From NCBI GenBank assembly GCA_963971405.1, contig OZ020490.1, forward strand, positions 33,877,464-33,941,463: a stretch of 64,000 nucleotides of DNA, in the 5' to 3' direction. This document shows positions 1 to 10,612 of this stretch, one piece after another. The position numbers were made by a program, and so were the translations under genes. Within the stretch, counting starts at the first letter, position 1. Each line of letters begins with the position of its first letter. Source of the stretch: Psococerastis gibbosa (taxonomy: Eukaryota; Arthropoda; Insecta; Psocodea; Psocidae). The notes under the pieces were generated by a model, which made no database searches, was not told where the DNA came from, and saw only the letters and a program-made list of their open reading frames with translations.

Positions 1-1060
1 CGCACTTTTTCTTCCTAAAACAATTCCCTCTGCTTCTTTTTACTTATAATCAGTGTAATTTTTAAATTGTATGTTTTACTGCTACCTATATTATGATCCA
101 AACTGTCATTTTAACATGAACTATTATTCAATTAACCTGGATAATAGCAGAGTTCTAATTTTTAGATAGAAGAGATGAAGATTTAGGCTCAGGAGGTCAT
201 GAAATGAAAAGTTGGGAAAACATTTTCCGGAAATCGAACATTGGTCGCCGTCTCAATAGGTAGACCCCCTGCACACGTAACCAGTCTTTTTATATTTAAT
301 AGTTATACAGGTACAAATCAAAATCTAAACAAACACAAACAAAAAACGAAATAGCAATTTCCTGCTTTGCTACTTTTATTTGATTCCTAAGGTTTTTATC
401 GCAATGCCTTTCAATAGACAATAATAAATCAAACCGTAGGCGGATATACTACGGAATAGGACGAAGATAAAAAATGGTTTAATGGAAGATGCCGTACTAT
501 CAGTGTTTAGGCTTAATATTAGGGCGCCTCCACGCGATAATGTTAATAGGTCGGGGCTAAAAGGCGATCTAAGAGATTACACACACAACGAGTTCAACGT
601 AGTAACCCGTCAGAGTAGCGCTTCCGTTACGTCTTACTAATTCATAATGAGCGAATAAGCCCATGCATTACTTGACTAAGGCTACGTTCGAAGAAAACCC
701 GATAAGGCGTCCAGTTCGATACTCAAAATGCAGAAAGTATAGTAATTTAATGTCGGAAGACTTGTATTTGCACTTGGTTCAGTCATGCTTTCACCTGTTT
801 CATTGCGTCAATGGTAAACAAAGTTGACATCGAGGACGAATACCAGTTTGCCAATGGCCAAAAATTGATGCGGGAATAATACAAATAATGTCCAAAATTC
901 ATGGGGTCGTTGGCACTGGACAAGATACCTATAGGCTTAGGTCCACAAACAAGACGTGGAAAAACGGTGTGGGAATCTGCGGTTAGCCTATTTTAGATTC
1001 CGAATAGCGAAATGTTTTGTGTTCTGAATGGGTCTATATATATGTTATGGTGGGATTGTC
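1..1060. other. No gene seen; contains a dispersed repeat F copy
   Basis: No open frame of note. Positions about 760-925 match, with divergence, 23670-23860 on the same strand and 22549-22749 and 52970-53090 on the opposite strand. They share a block reading TCATGCTTTCACCTGTTT and a later block CAGTTTGCCAATGGCCAA. I call this dispersed repeat F. Its class is unknown because no terminal repeats or coding motif are visible. Confidence 0.5.
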
Positions 1061-1091
1061 GCACAAGCTATGAAGAACAGAATTAGTACAT

Positions 1092-1550
1092 TTTGAAATG
1101 TGGACAGGCAGACAAATTCTGCGCATATCCTGGAGAGATCGTGTCTCTAATGCTGATGTCCTGAGGCGATTGGATATAGAAGCCGAGGTGCTGCTGATGG
1201 TTAAGAAACGGAAACTATGATGAGGATCGAAAAGCATCGCCTTCTGCATATAATAATCCAAGGGAAGGTAGAAGGAAAGAGAGCTCCCGGTAGATTAAGA
1301 ACATCCTGATTGAAAAAACCTGGAGGAAGCCGTTTTTCAAGAGCAGGATTGAATTTTTAGAGCAGCGGATGATCGCCAATCTTCGATAGAAGAGGGATTC
1401 TGCATTCTGCCAGGAGCCCTCAGTCCTTCTACCTTCCCTTGGATTAATAAATGCAGAAGGTGATAATTACACATCACATGAGCTAAGCATGTTTGATTCC
1501 TTTTCTTAACTATCAGCAGCAACTCGGCTGCTGTATCCAGTAGTGTCCAA
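1092..1550. pseudogene. Head-to-head pair of RTE-like retrotransposon 3' fragments (RTE-A)
   Basis: The plus strand 1092-1220 reads as FEMW...RQILRISWRDRV...ADVLRRLD and then hits a stop. This is the pattern near the C-terminus of insect endonuclease-reverse transcriptase ORFs of RTE-like elements. Homology continues, frameshifted, to about 1400 (GKVEGKRAPGR) and ends in CGCCAATCTTCGATAGAAG. The minus strand from about 1550 back to 1380 carries a second copy of the same 3' part (QGKVEGLRAPGRM). The two copies meet tail to tail and share 1370-1415. No palm or endonuclease domain is present, so both copies are dead, 5'-truncated relics. The clade name is inferred from remembered family patterns, not from an alignment. 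Confidence 0.65.
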
Positions 1551-1779
1551 GTTCATCCTACAAAAAAATGGGTTCTGGGCCAGCAAGCAAGCATAAGGTG
1601 GTCGGAGCAGCTCCAACAGGACCTACAGCAGAAAAGAGTAGATTCCTGCTGAGGCCCGTCGGCAGCCTCTCTGAGCATAGTATAACTCGAACAAGTCAAA
1701 AAGTCATCGTGAGACAGAAACAAAGTAGCAGGCCATTGAACCGGCAATTTCATTTCAAAGAACATCGCACGACGTAAGA

Positions 1780-2060
1780 AGGAAAAGCGGGGAGAGAATG
1801 GAACACATCTTTTCCCTACAACGAGTTCCATCCAACTGGTGAGAGTGAAAGAGCCGGTCGGGGAGAAATAAACCAAGAAGGGGGGGGTTCAGATGTGAGG
1901 GGAGAGGGGGGAAGCAGACGCCGAACGGTCGCGCGTTTACTCTCATCACTCACGTGGGGGCGTCCGACGTTGAGCCGACGTTCGCCCAGCGTACGGCCAC
2001 CTCTTTCTCGGTCGTCCGGATTTCATCAAATGTTTCAAACTGAAAAACCACTTCCCTTTC
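1780..2060. other. CpG-rich, G/C-rich segment
   Basis: This stretch has many CpG dinucleotides (for example GGTCGCGCG and GACGTTGAGCCGACG) in an otherwise A/T-rich window, plus a CACGTG E-box. A promoter or 5' UTR is possible, but no open reading frame or splice pattern downstream supports a gene. A GC-rich repeat is equally possible. Confidence 0.25.
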
Positions 2061-2121
2061 TCTAGAGGCTGTCACTCTTTTGGCTTCATTTTAATGAGTA
2101 CGAGCTCTGTATAGTTGGCAG

Positions 2122-2562
2122 TTGGCACTCAATCGTGACTCTAAGATTTCACTCGAAAGGTTTTTGGTTCTTGAATTGCGAAATTTTCTAGCCATGGATA
2201 TAAAAGTGGGTCGTTCTTGGTTTTCTCGGGAACTGGCGTTCTCAGTTCAAGTGATTCAAAAAGAACTTCTCTTATTATGCGTTCTTTTAAGAACCGGTCC
2301 ATGGCTTCGGCTCAATCCCAACACTGACTTGATCGTTCCCTATACAGTTCCTAGAACCAGTTCGCCAATGGTTAGCGTTCGTGAAAGGGAATTTCTACGG
2401 GTTCCCCATTTTTTCTTATATTTGAGAGTAGAGTATTTGATTCACAACAATCGTCATTTTTCAGTGGAGTCAAAACGTATTTTACGTAAGCGGCGACCAC
2501 TTCATATATCGGATATATCTCCATTTTGTATTGCGTTCTTCAAGAACCTAATATTTTTGTAG
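2122..2562 (+). other. Unrecognised 146-codon open frame with palindromic GTTCTT/AAGAAC motifs
   Basis: The frame opens with TTG, not ATG, and the product resembles no family I know. The DNA repeats the palindromic word GTTCTT(n)AAGAAC: 2281-2294 (TT spacer), 2535-2547 (C spacer) and 2600-2611 (no spacer), plus GTTCCTAGAAC at 2347-2357. Nearby phrases such as ACCGGTCCATGGC and ACCAGTTCATGGC also recur. The frame may be chance within a degenerate repeat. I give it little weight as a gene. Confidence 0.2.
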
Positions 2563-3221
2563 TCGGGAAGCGGTTCAACCAGTTCATGGCCCAAGAGCCG
2601 TTCTTAAGAACGACTCCAGTAAGAACGACACCACACCTCTACATGGATAGCAGCGGAACCCTATTGAGTATATCTACAGAATGGGGGGGATCTGCTCTAT
2701 TGATAAGCTCAAATAAAAATTCACCCTTTTCAATGCCCCATCATATCAGCAGGTATATCACCAGTCGTAATAAATTACTTACTTACTCTACTTACTCTAC
2801 TTCGGTGGCAAGCATTGGGATAAATTCCTAAAATTTCTGGGGAGGGGGACTTTAGGACCCCAAGACTTTTAATTTTCCACAAGTTCTGACACGCTCAGCG
2901 ACCTAGTCATTTCATTCTCTTTGCTGCAAGACGGCCAAATTGCTGAACCTGTTCTGACTGGTGGCAGCAGGCGCGGGTTTAGTAATTTTTCTCGGAGGGG
3001 GCGGGGGAATTTTGTCTGAAATTGGAGCCTATGAAAACAACTTCCAAGTATAAATAACTAATGCACATGTCATACCCTGAAGAAAGGGGGGCGCAAGGTC
3101 TCCCGTGAAAAAAAAATCCAGTTTTTTTTTATCCTCTAATTTCGGTCATAACGGGGAGATTGCCTCTTTAAGCAGAGTTAGTGTTATATATACCATGTAC
3201 AACTGTAATATAATTCAATAT

Positions 3222-3484
3222 CCGGCGCGGATCTACGGGGGGGGGGGGGGCTATAGCCCTCCCCGTTAGGGTCCTCAAAATACGTAAAACCCCACTATTT
3301 CAGTCCTATTTTTCACAAGTTTTCTCCCGGGGGAGCCCCCCGGGCCCCCTTGTCCTCGATTGTATTAATTACCTATAATATTTTTTGCTCTGAAAATGCG
3401 TAAAACCCCAATATTTCTGCCCTAGTTTTCAAAAAAAAATTTAATCTTAGCCCCCTTCTTGGTCTCATTCTAGATCCGCGTCTG
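3222..3484. mobile_element. hAT-type MITE with perfect 8-bp TSD
   Basis: The left end CCGGCGCGGATCTA and the inverted right end TAGATCCGCGTCTG match apart from two bases near the tip. The target TTCAATAT is duplicated exactly at 3214-3221 and 3485-3492. An 8-bp TSD with short TIRs is the hAT signature. A 13-G run follows the left TIR. The interior holds two diverged copies of a motif around CGTAAAACCCCA. There is no transposase frame. Confidence 0.88.
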
Positions 3485-3497
3485 TTCAATATACACT

Positions 3498-3610
3498 ATA
3501 GGGTTGCCAGATGTCCAGTTTCGGGCACGATTTTTCATTCATCTGTCCGGTGAAAAAATAAATGTTTGACCGGACAATGATTTGTCCGGTTTTTTCGCTC
3601 AAGTTTTTTT
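3498..3610. mobile_element. Possible truncated hAT-like end (AGGGTTGCCAGA)
   Basis: TATAGGGTTGCCAGATGTCC resembles the ends of the elements at 4219 and 26569. No partner end is visible downstream, so this is probably a broken copy. Confidence 0.35.
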
Positions 3611-3737
3611 TCTGGAGGATAGAAGCCAAAACATGTTGGCCAACCAAATTATCGCATGACTGGCTAGTGTCGTCTCAAAGACATCCTGAAAGCTACTACG
3701 TCCAATTATAAATACCGTGCCTAACTTAAAAATTAAA

Positions 3738-3915
3738 ATAGGACATGTAGATTAGTGGTAAGGACTCTGACTTTCAACCGAAAGGTTGTTGGTTCGAGTC
3801 CCACACATGCTACATTTTCTGGCCATACTTCGGAGGGCATGTAAAGCAGGTGGTCCGTAGTTGAGTGTAAGAGAGGGCTTTATAGCCCTAACTTGACTTA
3901 GTAATAAAACAAACA
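3738..3915 (+). repeat. SINE-A copy (tRNA-derived SINE)
   Basis: The head reads as a tRNA: an A-box-like TAGATTAGTGG at 3748-3758, an anticodon-arm-like CTTTCAACCGAAAG, and a perfect B box GGTTCGAGTCC at 3791-3801. The body (CATGTAAAGCAGG...GGGCTTTATAGCCCTAAC) is shared with copies near 8.3, 16.1, 28.3, 29.0, 29.8, 35.4, 43.1 and 55.6 kb. The tail is A-rich (AACAAACAAAAAAGTC). The spacing CTTTCACC before the B box looks like tRNA-Glu. The body beyond the tRNA shows it is a SINE, not a tRNA gene. Confidence 0.85.
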
Positions 3916-4218
3916 AAAAAGTCATTATTTAAAACCAAGTTTCTCAAAATTCACTGAGTTTAAAAAGACCGTTTGTAGAAAAATTTACACTACAATGGCT
4001 CATTGTCTGCCTGTACGGTTTTTTGTAAATCTGAAAATCCTGCGTGTGGAGTATGGATCTCAAGGTTAGTTTACCCGTCGATAGAACCATGAAAATTGAC
4101 TGCATTCAAAAAAGAATCCAACCTCTGTTTTAGACCACACGGGCACCCCCCCCCCCTTATTTTGAAATACTGCGTATTTACCATATGAATGCAATACCAA
4201 TGTATTTTACTATATACT

Positions 4219-4589
4219 TAGGGTTGCCAGATTTCAGAAAGTACCTGACAACTGAACCAACGTATAATTCTATATAGTGCTAATTTCCTTCTGAAGTGTC
4301 ACTATATCTAGTGTAAATTTAATTGTGCATTTCACTGTTAAAAACTGCTATGCTTGAATTAAAATAAGTAAAACGAGCAATTTTATATTATAAGTTCCCG
4401 CCAAATTTTGAATTAAATTTAAAGCGCTAAATAGTTTTTCATTCCAGTAAAAATTTTCATTTCACATTTTTAACGTTACGAAACCCATTTTTTTTTCATT
4501 TGCATGTTTCTCACAAATTTCCTGACATTCACCCAGCAATTCCTGACATTTCTGACGGCAGCCTGAATCCCTGACGTCCGGTAACCCTA
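4219..4589. mobile_element. Probable hAT-like MITE, AGGGTTGCC ends
   Basis: Left TIR TAGGGTTGCCAGA, right end inverted GGTAACCCTA. The flanks share TATACT on both sides (TATATACT left, GTATACTT right), but the exact TSD register is ambiguous. No coding capacity. Similar ends occur at 26569-26882. Confidence 0.5.
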
Positions 4590-5199
4590 GTATACTTGTA
4601 GTTTTTTTTACCAACCAACAATTTAAAATACAATAATCATTAATTCTTCTACTATAATTAATAATCATATATCCTTGACCTTCAACCAATCATTTACACT
4701 ACAATTAACAATAAAAGATCCAAACAAACTAATTCAATGTAGGTCAATAGATACTCAATAGCCCCCACCCCCCTTCAACTCAGAAACCAATTATTTCCGA
4801 ATTATCTGCAAATCAGCCATAATTTGCCGCACTTAATGGGTTGTCATTACTACAACTGAATCTAAAAAATATCAAGGGGGGAGGGGGCGCAGCGGGGCAC
4901 AGTGGGTAGATTGGCAAATGACGTTCTGACTATGATAATTTTGATACGCCATTAAAAATGCATGCGTACAATGATCATTTGGAGTCACCTCCCTGTGCTA
5001 CACAGTATATCATTATTTCCTAGATTCTATTGTATGATCACGCAAAATGTAATGATTTATTATTGGTTGATTGATTTTTTTTACTCTCCTTTTACAAAAT
5101 AATGGTGTCAAACTCATGACAGGTGTGTTAGCTCTACATAAAAATGGTAATTGTAGTAAGAAATATTTTGCATTCCCATTCATTCGTAGTATATAGATA

Positions 5200-5345
5200 G
5201 CTTTGAGATGGTCGAAATTTTTGATTTACACGTTTTGCGGAACCCAGGTTTTATGAAATGTCTGTCGGTTCGTCGATTTGTGGGCAAACTAGTCAGTGGA
5301 TTTTGATAAAACGTGACATGTAAGTCTACAAACAACTCGGCACAT
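5200..5345 (-). repeat. Fragment of the R1 dispersed repeat
   Basis: Contains the R1 block with GATGGTCGAAATTTT, ACACGTTTTG, a TGTCTGTCGG run and GGGCAAACTAG...GTGGATTTTGAT. It is a diverged partial copy of the repeat that is complete at 34316, 60947 and 63064. Confidence 0.6.
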
Positions 5346-5477
5346 TTTTTTTTGTATGAAGATTAATTTAACTTCAGACATACGAATTAGCGCAAATGTT
5401 TATAATACCTACGGCAACATAATACATTTATTATAATACACCATTTGTCAACGACCTTACCATCATTTTGCATCCAG

Positions 5478-5830
5478 GAGAGCAGAGCATGTTTCAAACT
5501 GTGGCAAACTTGGTAGTGTGCATAGCGTTGGCAGGGGAACCTAGTGGGATATGATGGCGCGCTGAGAATATCCCAGTCAGTCTACGTGCGTGTCCTCCGA
5601 ATTAATCGAGTGACTTTACTATGTTCCCCCAAGTGGTTCGGAATCCACTATAATCAGGAGGCCCACCCTGTCAGTCAACTCCCCTTCTCCCCGAGGTGAA
5701 AGAGTCTGCCCTTAGGGTGCCTCAAGTTAATAAACAGACTCACTCCCCCCGCCAGGCTGACAGGGTTGCTTAAAGTAGAAATGCTGAAAGCAGGCGTTGG
5801 AAAAACAAAACAAACAAAAAAAATAATAAT
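5478..5830 (+). repeat. SINE-B2 copy
   Basis: Shares the core GGTTCGGAATCCACTATA with SINE-B1. It continues into a B2-specific 3' half (CAGACTCACTC...CAGGCTGACAGGGTTG...GGCGTTGGAAAA) and ends in an A-rich tail. Other B2 copies are at 7668-7895 (minus) and 59240-60290 (plus). Confidence 0.7.
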
Positions 5831-6329
5831 ACCAACAGAATACAAATTTGTAAGTAACCGATAAACTCGCCAATAGGTAAATTATAACCAATTTACAATT
5901 TTTCCGCTTTCAAAACGTTACGTACACAGTAGTCAAAAGCTTCCCGAACATCGATGATAATGCGACACGCTATGCAATTAGAGACGACAGGTCGGAGGCA
6001 GTGGTGATGAAGACAGGGGGCAATTTTGGCTTATCTTTTGGAAACAAAATGGGGGCTACAAACTTGTTTAGGTGGGTGGAGGCCTTTAGTTTTATTATAA
6101 AGCTTATAGAGAACTAATTATAGCTTACTTTATGTTACATGCTTCAATTTGAATAGAATAAAATCTAAATAAGGAACGTTAATTTATGACTTAAGAGTTA
6201 AGACAGCCTTGGAGCGTTTTTTCCAAAGGAAAAATTTGAAACAAATACAATATACAAATGTAGATAAAAATCATAGCCAGATCCTCGAAAACCCTGGATC
6301 GATGTGTTTGAAACCGACCATCGCGAGTT

Positions 6330-6445
6330 GGGAGTCCGTAGAGGGTGGAGCGTTGTACAAAACTCAGATGACTGGAGGAGTGTTGTCGGGCAGGCGATAA
6401 CCCATCAAGGGCTGTAGAGCCAGAAGAAGAAGAAGAGTCATAGTC
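6330..6445 (+). pseudogene. RTE-like retrotransposon 3' tip
   Basis: The last coding stretch reads WRSVVGQAITHQGL and stops, followed directly by AGCCAGAAGAAGAAGAAGAG. That is the (GAA)n-type tail common to insect RTE-like elements. Only the extreme 3' end survives. The minus-strand 125-codon frame over the same DNA is a shadow. Confidence 0.55.
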
Positions 6446-6889
6446 AAAACATGTAGAGTTCAGTACGGGTTCACTCGTACCGGTTCTTTTTGCTTTCTGC
6501 AGCTCTTGGGTCTTTTCCCAAAGCTTTCTAAGACTACCACTCACTGGGTCACCAGACACCCACCTCATTCAAATTATTGCACGTGCAAAACCATGTGTGT
6601 ACCCAGTATCCACCTTTTTCTCCCCAACCTCCCCCCCCCCCTCTCGATCCATTATCTGTGCCTGCCTCTCTAGAACGCTGATAGTAGATTCATTGAGTCA
6701 CCGCGTCCAATGTATTCCACGTGCACAACCAGGTGTACACGCATAGGTACCGTTGGTTCAGGAGCCAGCGGGTCGGCTTGCGTAGGCAAACGACCTTGGC
6801 CTGAACAAGGTCGAACACTTGACGGGTTTAATGTCAGGGCAAGCCAAAATTTCGCCAATGTCCGTTTAAATTAGGGCTGGGCAAAAGGT

Positions 6890-7660
6890 TATACGTAGAC
6901 TGAATAGTATTGTATGTGCACGACGAGGATGCATAAGATCCAAGTAACCAGGGGGATGCGATCAGGAACGGATCCAGCCCATTTGTGGTACATACCGGTA
7001 TGTATATAGTATCGATTAAAACAGAGCGTAATAAATTAATATACAATAGATTTATTTAATTTTGAGGGGTAGTTACACCCTCCCTTACCCCCCCCCCCCC
7101 TGTATCCGTCCATGGCTACCATCTTAGAGAACATTATGGACTTATAGTAAAAGGTCGCACGACTGTAAATTTCAATTGTACATACACTATACAGTAAAGC
7201 CATGAAATTAGTTCTAGTGAAGGTCACATAGTATGTATCAATATGTTAAGCGTAGGCTACTAGTATATAGTATTGTACATGCACGACGTACCATACTGCA
7301 TAGGATCCAAGTAACCAGGGAGGCTGTGATCCTAGAGTACTTTGTGTACCTATAGTAGAAAATCGCGGGTCTGTAAAGTTCATTTGTACATACACTATAC
7401 AGTAAAGCCATGAAATTAGTTCTAGTGACGGTCACACAGTATGAATCAATATGTTAAGCGTTGGCTGTCTAGTATTGTATATGCAAGACGTACCATACCG
7501 CATAGGATCCTAGTATCAGTGGTAACCAGTGAGGCTGCGATCCTAGCGTACATTATGTACCTACAGTAAAAGGCCATAGGTCTGTAAAGTTCAATTCTAC
7601 ATAGAGTGAAACCATGAAATTAGTAATAGTGAAGGTCACATACTATGTATCAATTTGTTT
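6890..7660. repeat. Tandem array, three ~204-bp units
   Basis: The landmark AGTATTGTAYRTGCAMGACG recurs at 6906, 7269 and 7473, and TAAAGCCATGAAATTAG also recurs. Units 2 and 3 are 204 bp apart. Unit 1 is longer because a 152-bp hAT MITE sits inside it. Units are well conserved but not identical. No coding potential is consistent across units. Confidence 0.8.
6963..7114. mobile_element. hAT-type MITE of the CAGGGACGGATCC family, in array unit 1
   Basis: Left end CAGGAACGGATCCAGCCC, right end inverted GTATCCGTCCATG, with a C-run before the right end. Flanks are GATGCGAT (6955-6962) and GCTACCAT (7115-7122). The uninterrupted units 2 and 3 (GGCTGYGATCCTAG) supply the empty site and show that one 8-bp copy is extra. 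Sister copies: 8485-8640, 32089-32250 and a broken one near 28032. Confidence 0.82.
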
Positions 7661-7667
7661 GCTGCTG

Positions 7668-7895
7668 TTTCTTTTCTAATGCGTGCTTTCAGCATTTCTG
7701 CTTTAAGCAACCCTGTCAGCCTGGCGGGGGACTGAGCAGACTCCTCCACCTCGGGGAGAAGGGGAGTTGACTGACAGAGTGGACCTCCTGATTATAGGGG
7801 ATTTCGGACCACTTGGGGAACAGGTGACCAGGACTCGACACGCACGTTGACGGACTGGTATAGTCTCAGCACGTTATCATGTCCCACAATGTTGC
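7668..7895 (-). repeat. SINE-B2 copy, minus strand
   Basis: Reverse complement of the B2 consensus: GCTTTCAGCATTTCTGCTTT, then CAACCCTGTCAGCC, and a 5' part ending near ATGTCCCACAATG. It abuts the end of the 204-bp array. Confidence 0.7.
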
Positions 7896-8274
7896 CCTGA
7901 CAAAGTTATGCACAATATCTAGTTTACTGCTGTTTAGAACAGTCTTTGTTCTGGTGGATGCAAATTGGAATGGCCGTTGGCTGTAACATGCTGCAGAGGA
8001 ATATTTCTTCTACTTTATGACATTTCATTTGTACCTCTACATTAGACATTTCATGAGAAATTTGGCTTCGCAAAAACACTGAAATTTGCCCGTAAAATAT
8101 GATAAAAGAAGGAAAGGTCTATATTTTTCATAAGGGCATATTATGGGCCCACTCTTACAATTAACCCATAATAAATTTTATAAGTTATTATGCAGTTACA
8201 TAAAAATTACAAATTATACTGAATAAATAAAAAAGTAAAACATTAAAAAATTAAAACTAGCGGATCACTTATAA

Positions 8275-8455
8275 GGACTTTTTGTTGCTTCTATTACTAA
8301 GCCAACCTAGCGGAGTTAGGGCTATAAAGCCCTCTCTTACACTCAACTAGGAAGGCCCGGGACCGCCTGCTTTACATGCCCTCCGAAGCATGGCCAGAAA
8401 ATGTAGCCAGTGTGGGACTCGAACCAACACCTTTTCGGGTGAAAGTCACTTATGC
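8275..8455 (-). repeat. SINE-A copy, minus strand
   Basis: Inverse B box GGACTCGAACC at 8415-8425. The 3' body AAGCCAACCTAGCGGAGTTA lies at the left. The 5' tip (A-box region) is lost or blurred near 8455. Confidence 0.82.
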
Positions 8456-8484
8456 ACCATACATACCCATAAAATAGTCGTGAC

Positions 8485-8640
8485 CAGGGACGGATCCAGC
8501 CCATTTGGGGGGGGGGGTGTAGTTGTGGGTCAAAATATATCTATTAAATTAGAGCGTGATAAATTAACTACATACAATAGATTTACCAAATTTGGGGGGG
8601 GGGGCAGCTACCACCCCCCTGCCCCCTGTATCCGCCCATG
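8485..8640. mobile_element. hAT-type MITE, CAGGGACGGATCC family
   Basis: Ends CAGGGACGGATCCAGCCC and inverted GTATCCGCCCATG. Left, middle and right G or C runs. Flanking octamers GTCGTGAC and GTTGCGAA match at 5 of 8, which fits a decayed TSD. The 93-codon frame across it is an artefact of homopolymer runs. Confidence 0.72.
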
Positions 8641-9009
8641 GTTGCGAAGAGCACCCTTAAACATCTTTTAAGTTTTTTTCATTTCTGATGGCAATTCACA
8701 CACCAATGACTTAACAATTTTAACTCTCGCATCATAACTAATTATCAGCGTGTAGAAGTGACCTTTACAGGTTTGTGCGACAGATAGTATCGCATCATTA
8801 GAGTTTAAGAGTGGTGAATGAGTGTGCAGATTATGGCTGAGGCATGCAAACGTCCAGTTAAAACTTAATCAATTATTCAAAAGTGCGGTATGTTAATAGC
8901 ATTGCCTCCAATTTATCAGCACTAATGCGACTTACAAATTTGGAAATGGGCTATCAAAATTTTTATTGCTTTTGCACCATTGACTTAGAAGAAAAATTGG
9001 CTTTTGGCA

Positions 9010-9290
9010 TCATGCATCATTGCAGAGCTCCTGAGGCGAATGGATAATGAAGCTGAGTCGCTGCCGATGGCTTAGAAACGGAAACTGAGATACTTAAGGC
9101 ATGTGATGAGGAACGAAAAGGATCGCCTTCTGCATTTAATAATCCAAGGGAAGATAGAAGGACAGAGGGTTGCGACCAGAAAATGAACATCTTGGTTGAA
9201 AAACCTGAGTGAGTGGTTTGGCAAGAGCACGACTTCCCTTTTCAGAGCAGCAGTCTCCAAGATCCAAATTGCCATGATGATTGTCTGCCT
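9010..9290 (+). pseudogene. RTE-A retrotransposon 3' fragment
   Basis: Parallels 1092-1400 at the DNA level: CTCCTGAGGCGAATGGAT, GGCTTAGAAACGGAAACTGA, CTTCTGCATTTAATAATCC and GGGAAGATAGAAGGACAGAG occur in the same order. Stops and frameshifts break the frame. The opposite-strand 67-codon frame is a shadow. Confidence 0.65.
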
Positions 9291-9317
9291 TAAATAGACG
9301 AATCTAACAACATCGAC

Positions 9318-9689
9318 TTGGATAAAAGAAAAAGACTTCTCAAAACTCTAGTGTTGAGTGTGCTCTTGTACGGAAGTGAAACATGGTGCATTTACGAATG
9401 ATCAAAAAAACTGGAAGCCTTTAAGTTGCGGTGCTACAGAAGAATTTTGAAAATTCCATGGAGAGACTACACAACCAACGAAGAAGTGCTCGAAAGAATA
9501 AACGAAAAAAGAACTATTATGGCCACCATTTCAACAAGAAGAGGTAAATGGATGGGGCATATTCTGAGACACGAAGGGCTCCTCAAGAACATCATTGAGG
9601 GTATGGTTGAAAGCACCAACTCAAGAGGACGACAGAGGAAGGAGTACCTAGAGGATGTCATGAAGGACCTAGAATGCGACACCTGAACT
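9318..9689 (+). pseudogene. RTE-like reverse transcriptase C-terminal fragment (RTE-B)
   Basis: One frame reads LLKTLVLSVLLYGSETW, then a single in-frame stop, then LRCYRRILKIPWRDYTTNEEV, KWMGHILRHEGLL and RGRQRKEYLEDV before its end. The blocks LLYGSETW, RRxLKIPW, WxGHILRHEGLL and GRxRxxYL are the standard order at the C-terminus of insect RTE-like endonuclease-reverse transcriptases. The catalytic palm and endonuclease lie further upstream and are absent. A downstream A-rich region (AAGAAGAAGACTAG) may be the tail. One stop over ~120 codons suggests it is younger than RTE-A. Confidence 0.75.
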
Positions 9690-9868
9690 GAAGTGAAGAA
9701 CTGAAGAAAAGAAGAACTGAAAAGGACAGCACAAAACAGACAAGAGTGGAGGAGAAGAATACAACATTCGCTGCAAACCAATCCATAGATTGCAACTTAA
9801 GAAGAAGACTAGATGAGGATATTACTTAAACGGTTGAAGCTGATAGAGGTCTATCTATGTAAGATCAC

Positions 9869-10135
9869 CTTTCAAGGATGCCCCCAACCAGGGCCGCGGC
9901 TAGGGTGTGGCAAGCCCAACCAGCAGGCAACCGACCACAGGGGGCGACCTAAGAAGAAATGGTCGGACCAGCTCTCCGAGGATCTGAGAGCCTCCAGCAT
10001 CCATTTCGACGCATGGAGGGAGTTGTCAGTTGGCGGAGAATCGCGCGCTTTGGAGGGGCTTGGTGCGACAGGCGAGAGGTCCTCACGGGCCAATGGAGCC
10101 ACTTTAAGTCAAGTTAAAGTCAAGTCAAGTAAGTC
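9869..10135 (+). pseudogene. Non-LTR retrotransposon 3' end with (AAGTC)n-like tail
   Basis: The frame contains GRPKKKWSDQLSEDL...WRELS, the GRPxxxWxDxL pattern of RTE-like C-termini. It ends in AGTCAAGTTAAAGTCAAGTCAAGTAAGTC, a short-tandem tail. It differs from RTE-A and RTE-B, so it represents a separate lineage. Confidence 0.55.
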
Positions 10136-10612
10136 TTACCAGTTAATCCGAAATAGAGCAAAAAAAGGTACTTTGCTATTGCAAATGAAAATGACAACGA
10201 AATGACTTCATTGACCCCTCCCCCCCCCTCCCCCTCCTGTCACTACCAACCACTAAGCACAAGCAAAGCACGTATAGGAAGACTTTAAGCAGTGAGATAT
10301 AGGTAGATTCAGCGGCGTCGGGACCCATCTCCAGGATATAAACTGTATTACGGGCTGGCGCCAGGTTACAATCAGAATTATATCGTAAAGAGAATTTTCG
10401 GACTCTAAAAAAGAAAAGAACCATTTCCCGAAAAGAAAAGTTTTCTGCAAGTTTAGATATAAAAAAGAAAGTCTAGAAGAAAGAGACAAGAAAAGTATCT
10501 ATATGGCGGTAGGGAAGGGGGTAGAAGTGGGGGAGAAAGAATGAATCAAATGCCCTTATTTTTTTTTATTGCTTTCTTATTGGCGCAATTTAGAATAGTG
10601 GGCATTGGTTAA

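Noticed and set aside
2122..2562. Host protein-coding gene of 146 codons
   Set aside because: TTG start, no known domain, internal short repeats and no supporting gene structure.
2279..2620. Heat-shock elements
   Set aside because: TTCNNGAA spacing occurs only once. The other palindromes have the wrong spacing.
3738..3815. tRNA gene
   Set aside because: A- and B-box signals are good, but the tRNA-like part continues into a body shared by nine dispersed copies, so it is a SINE head.
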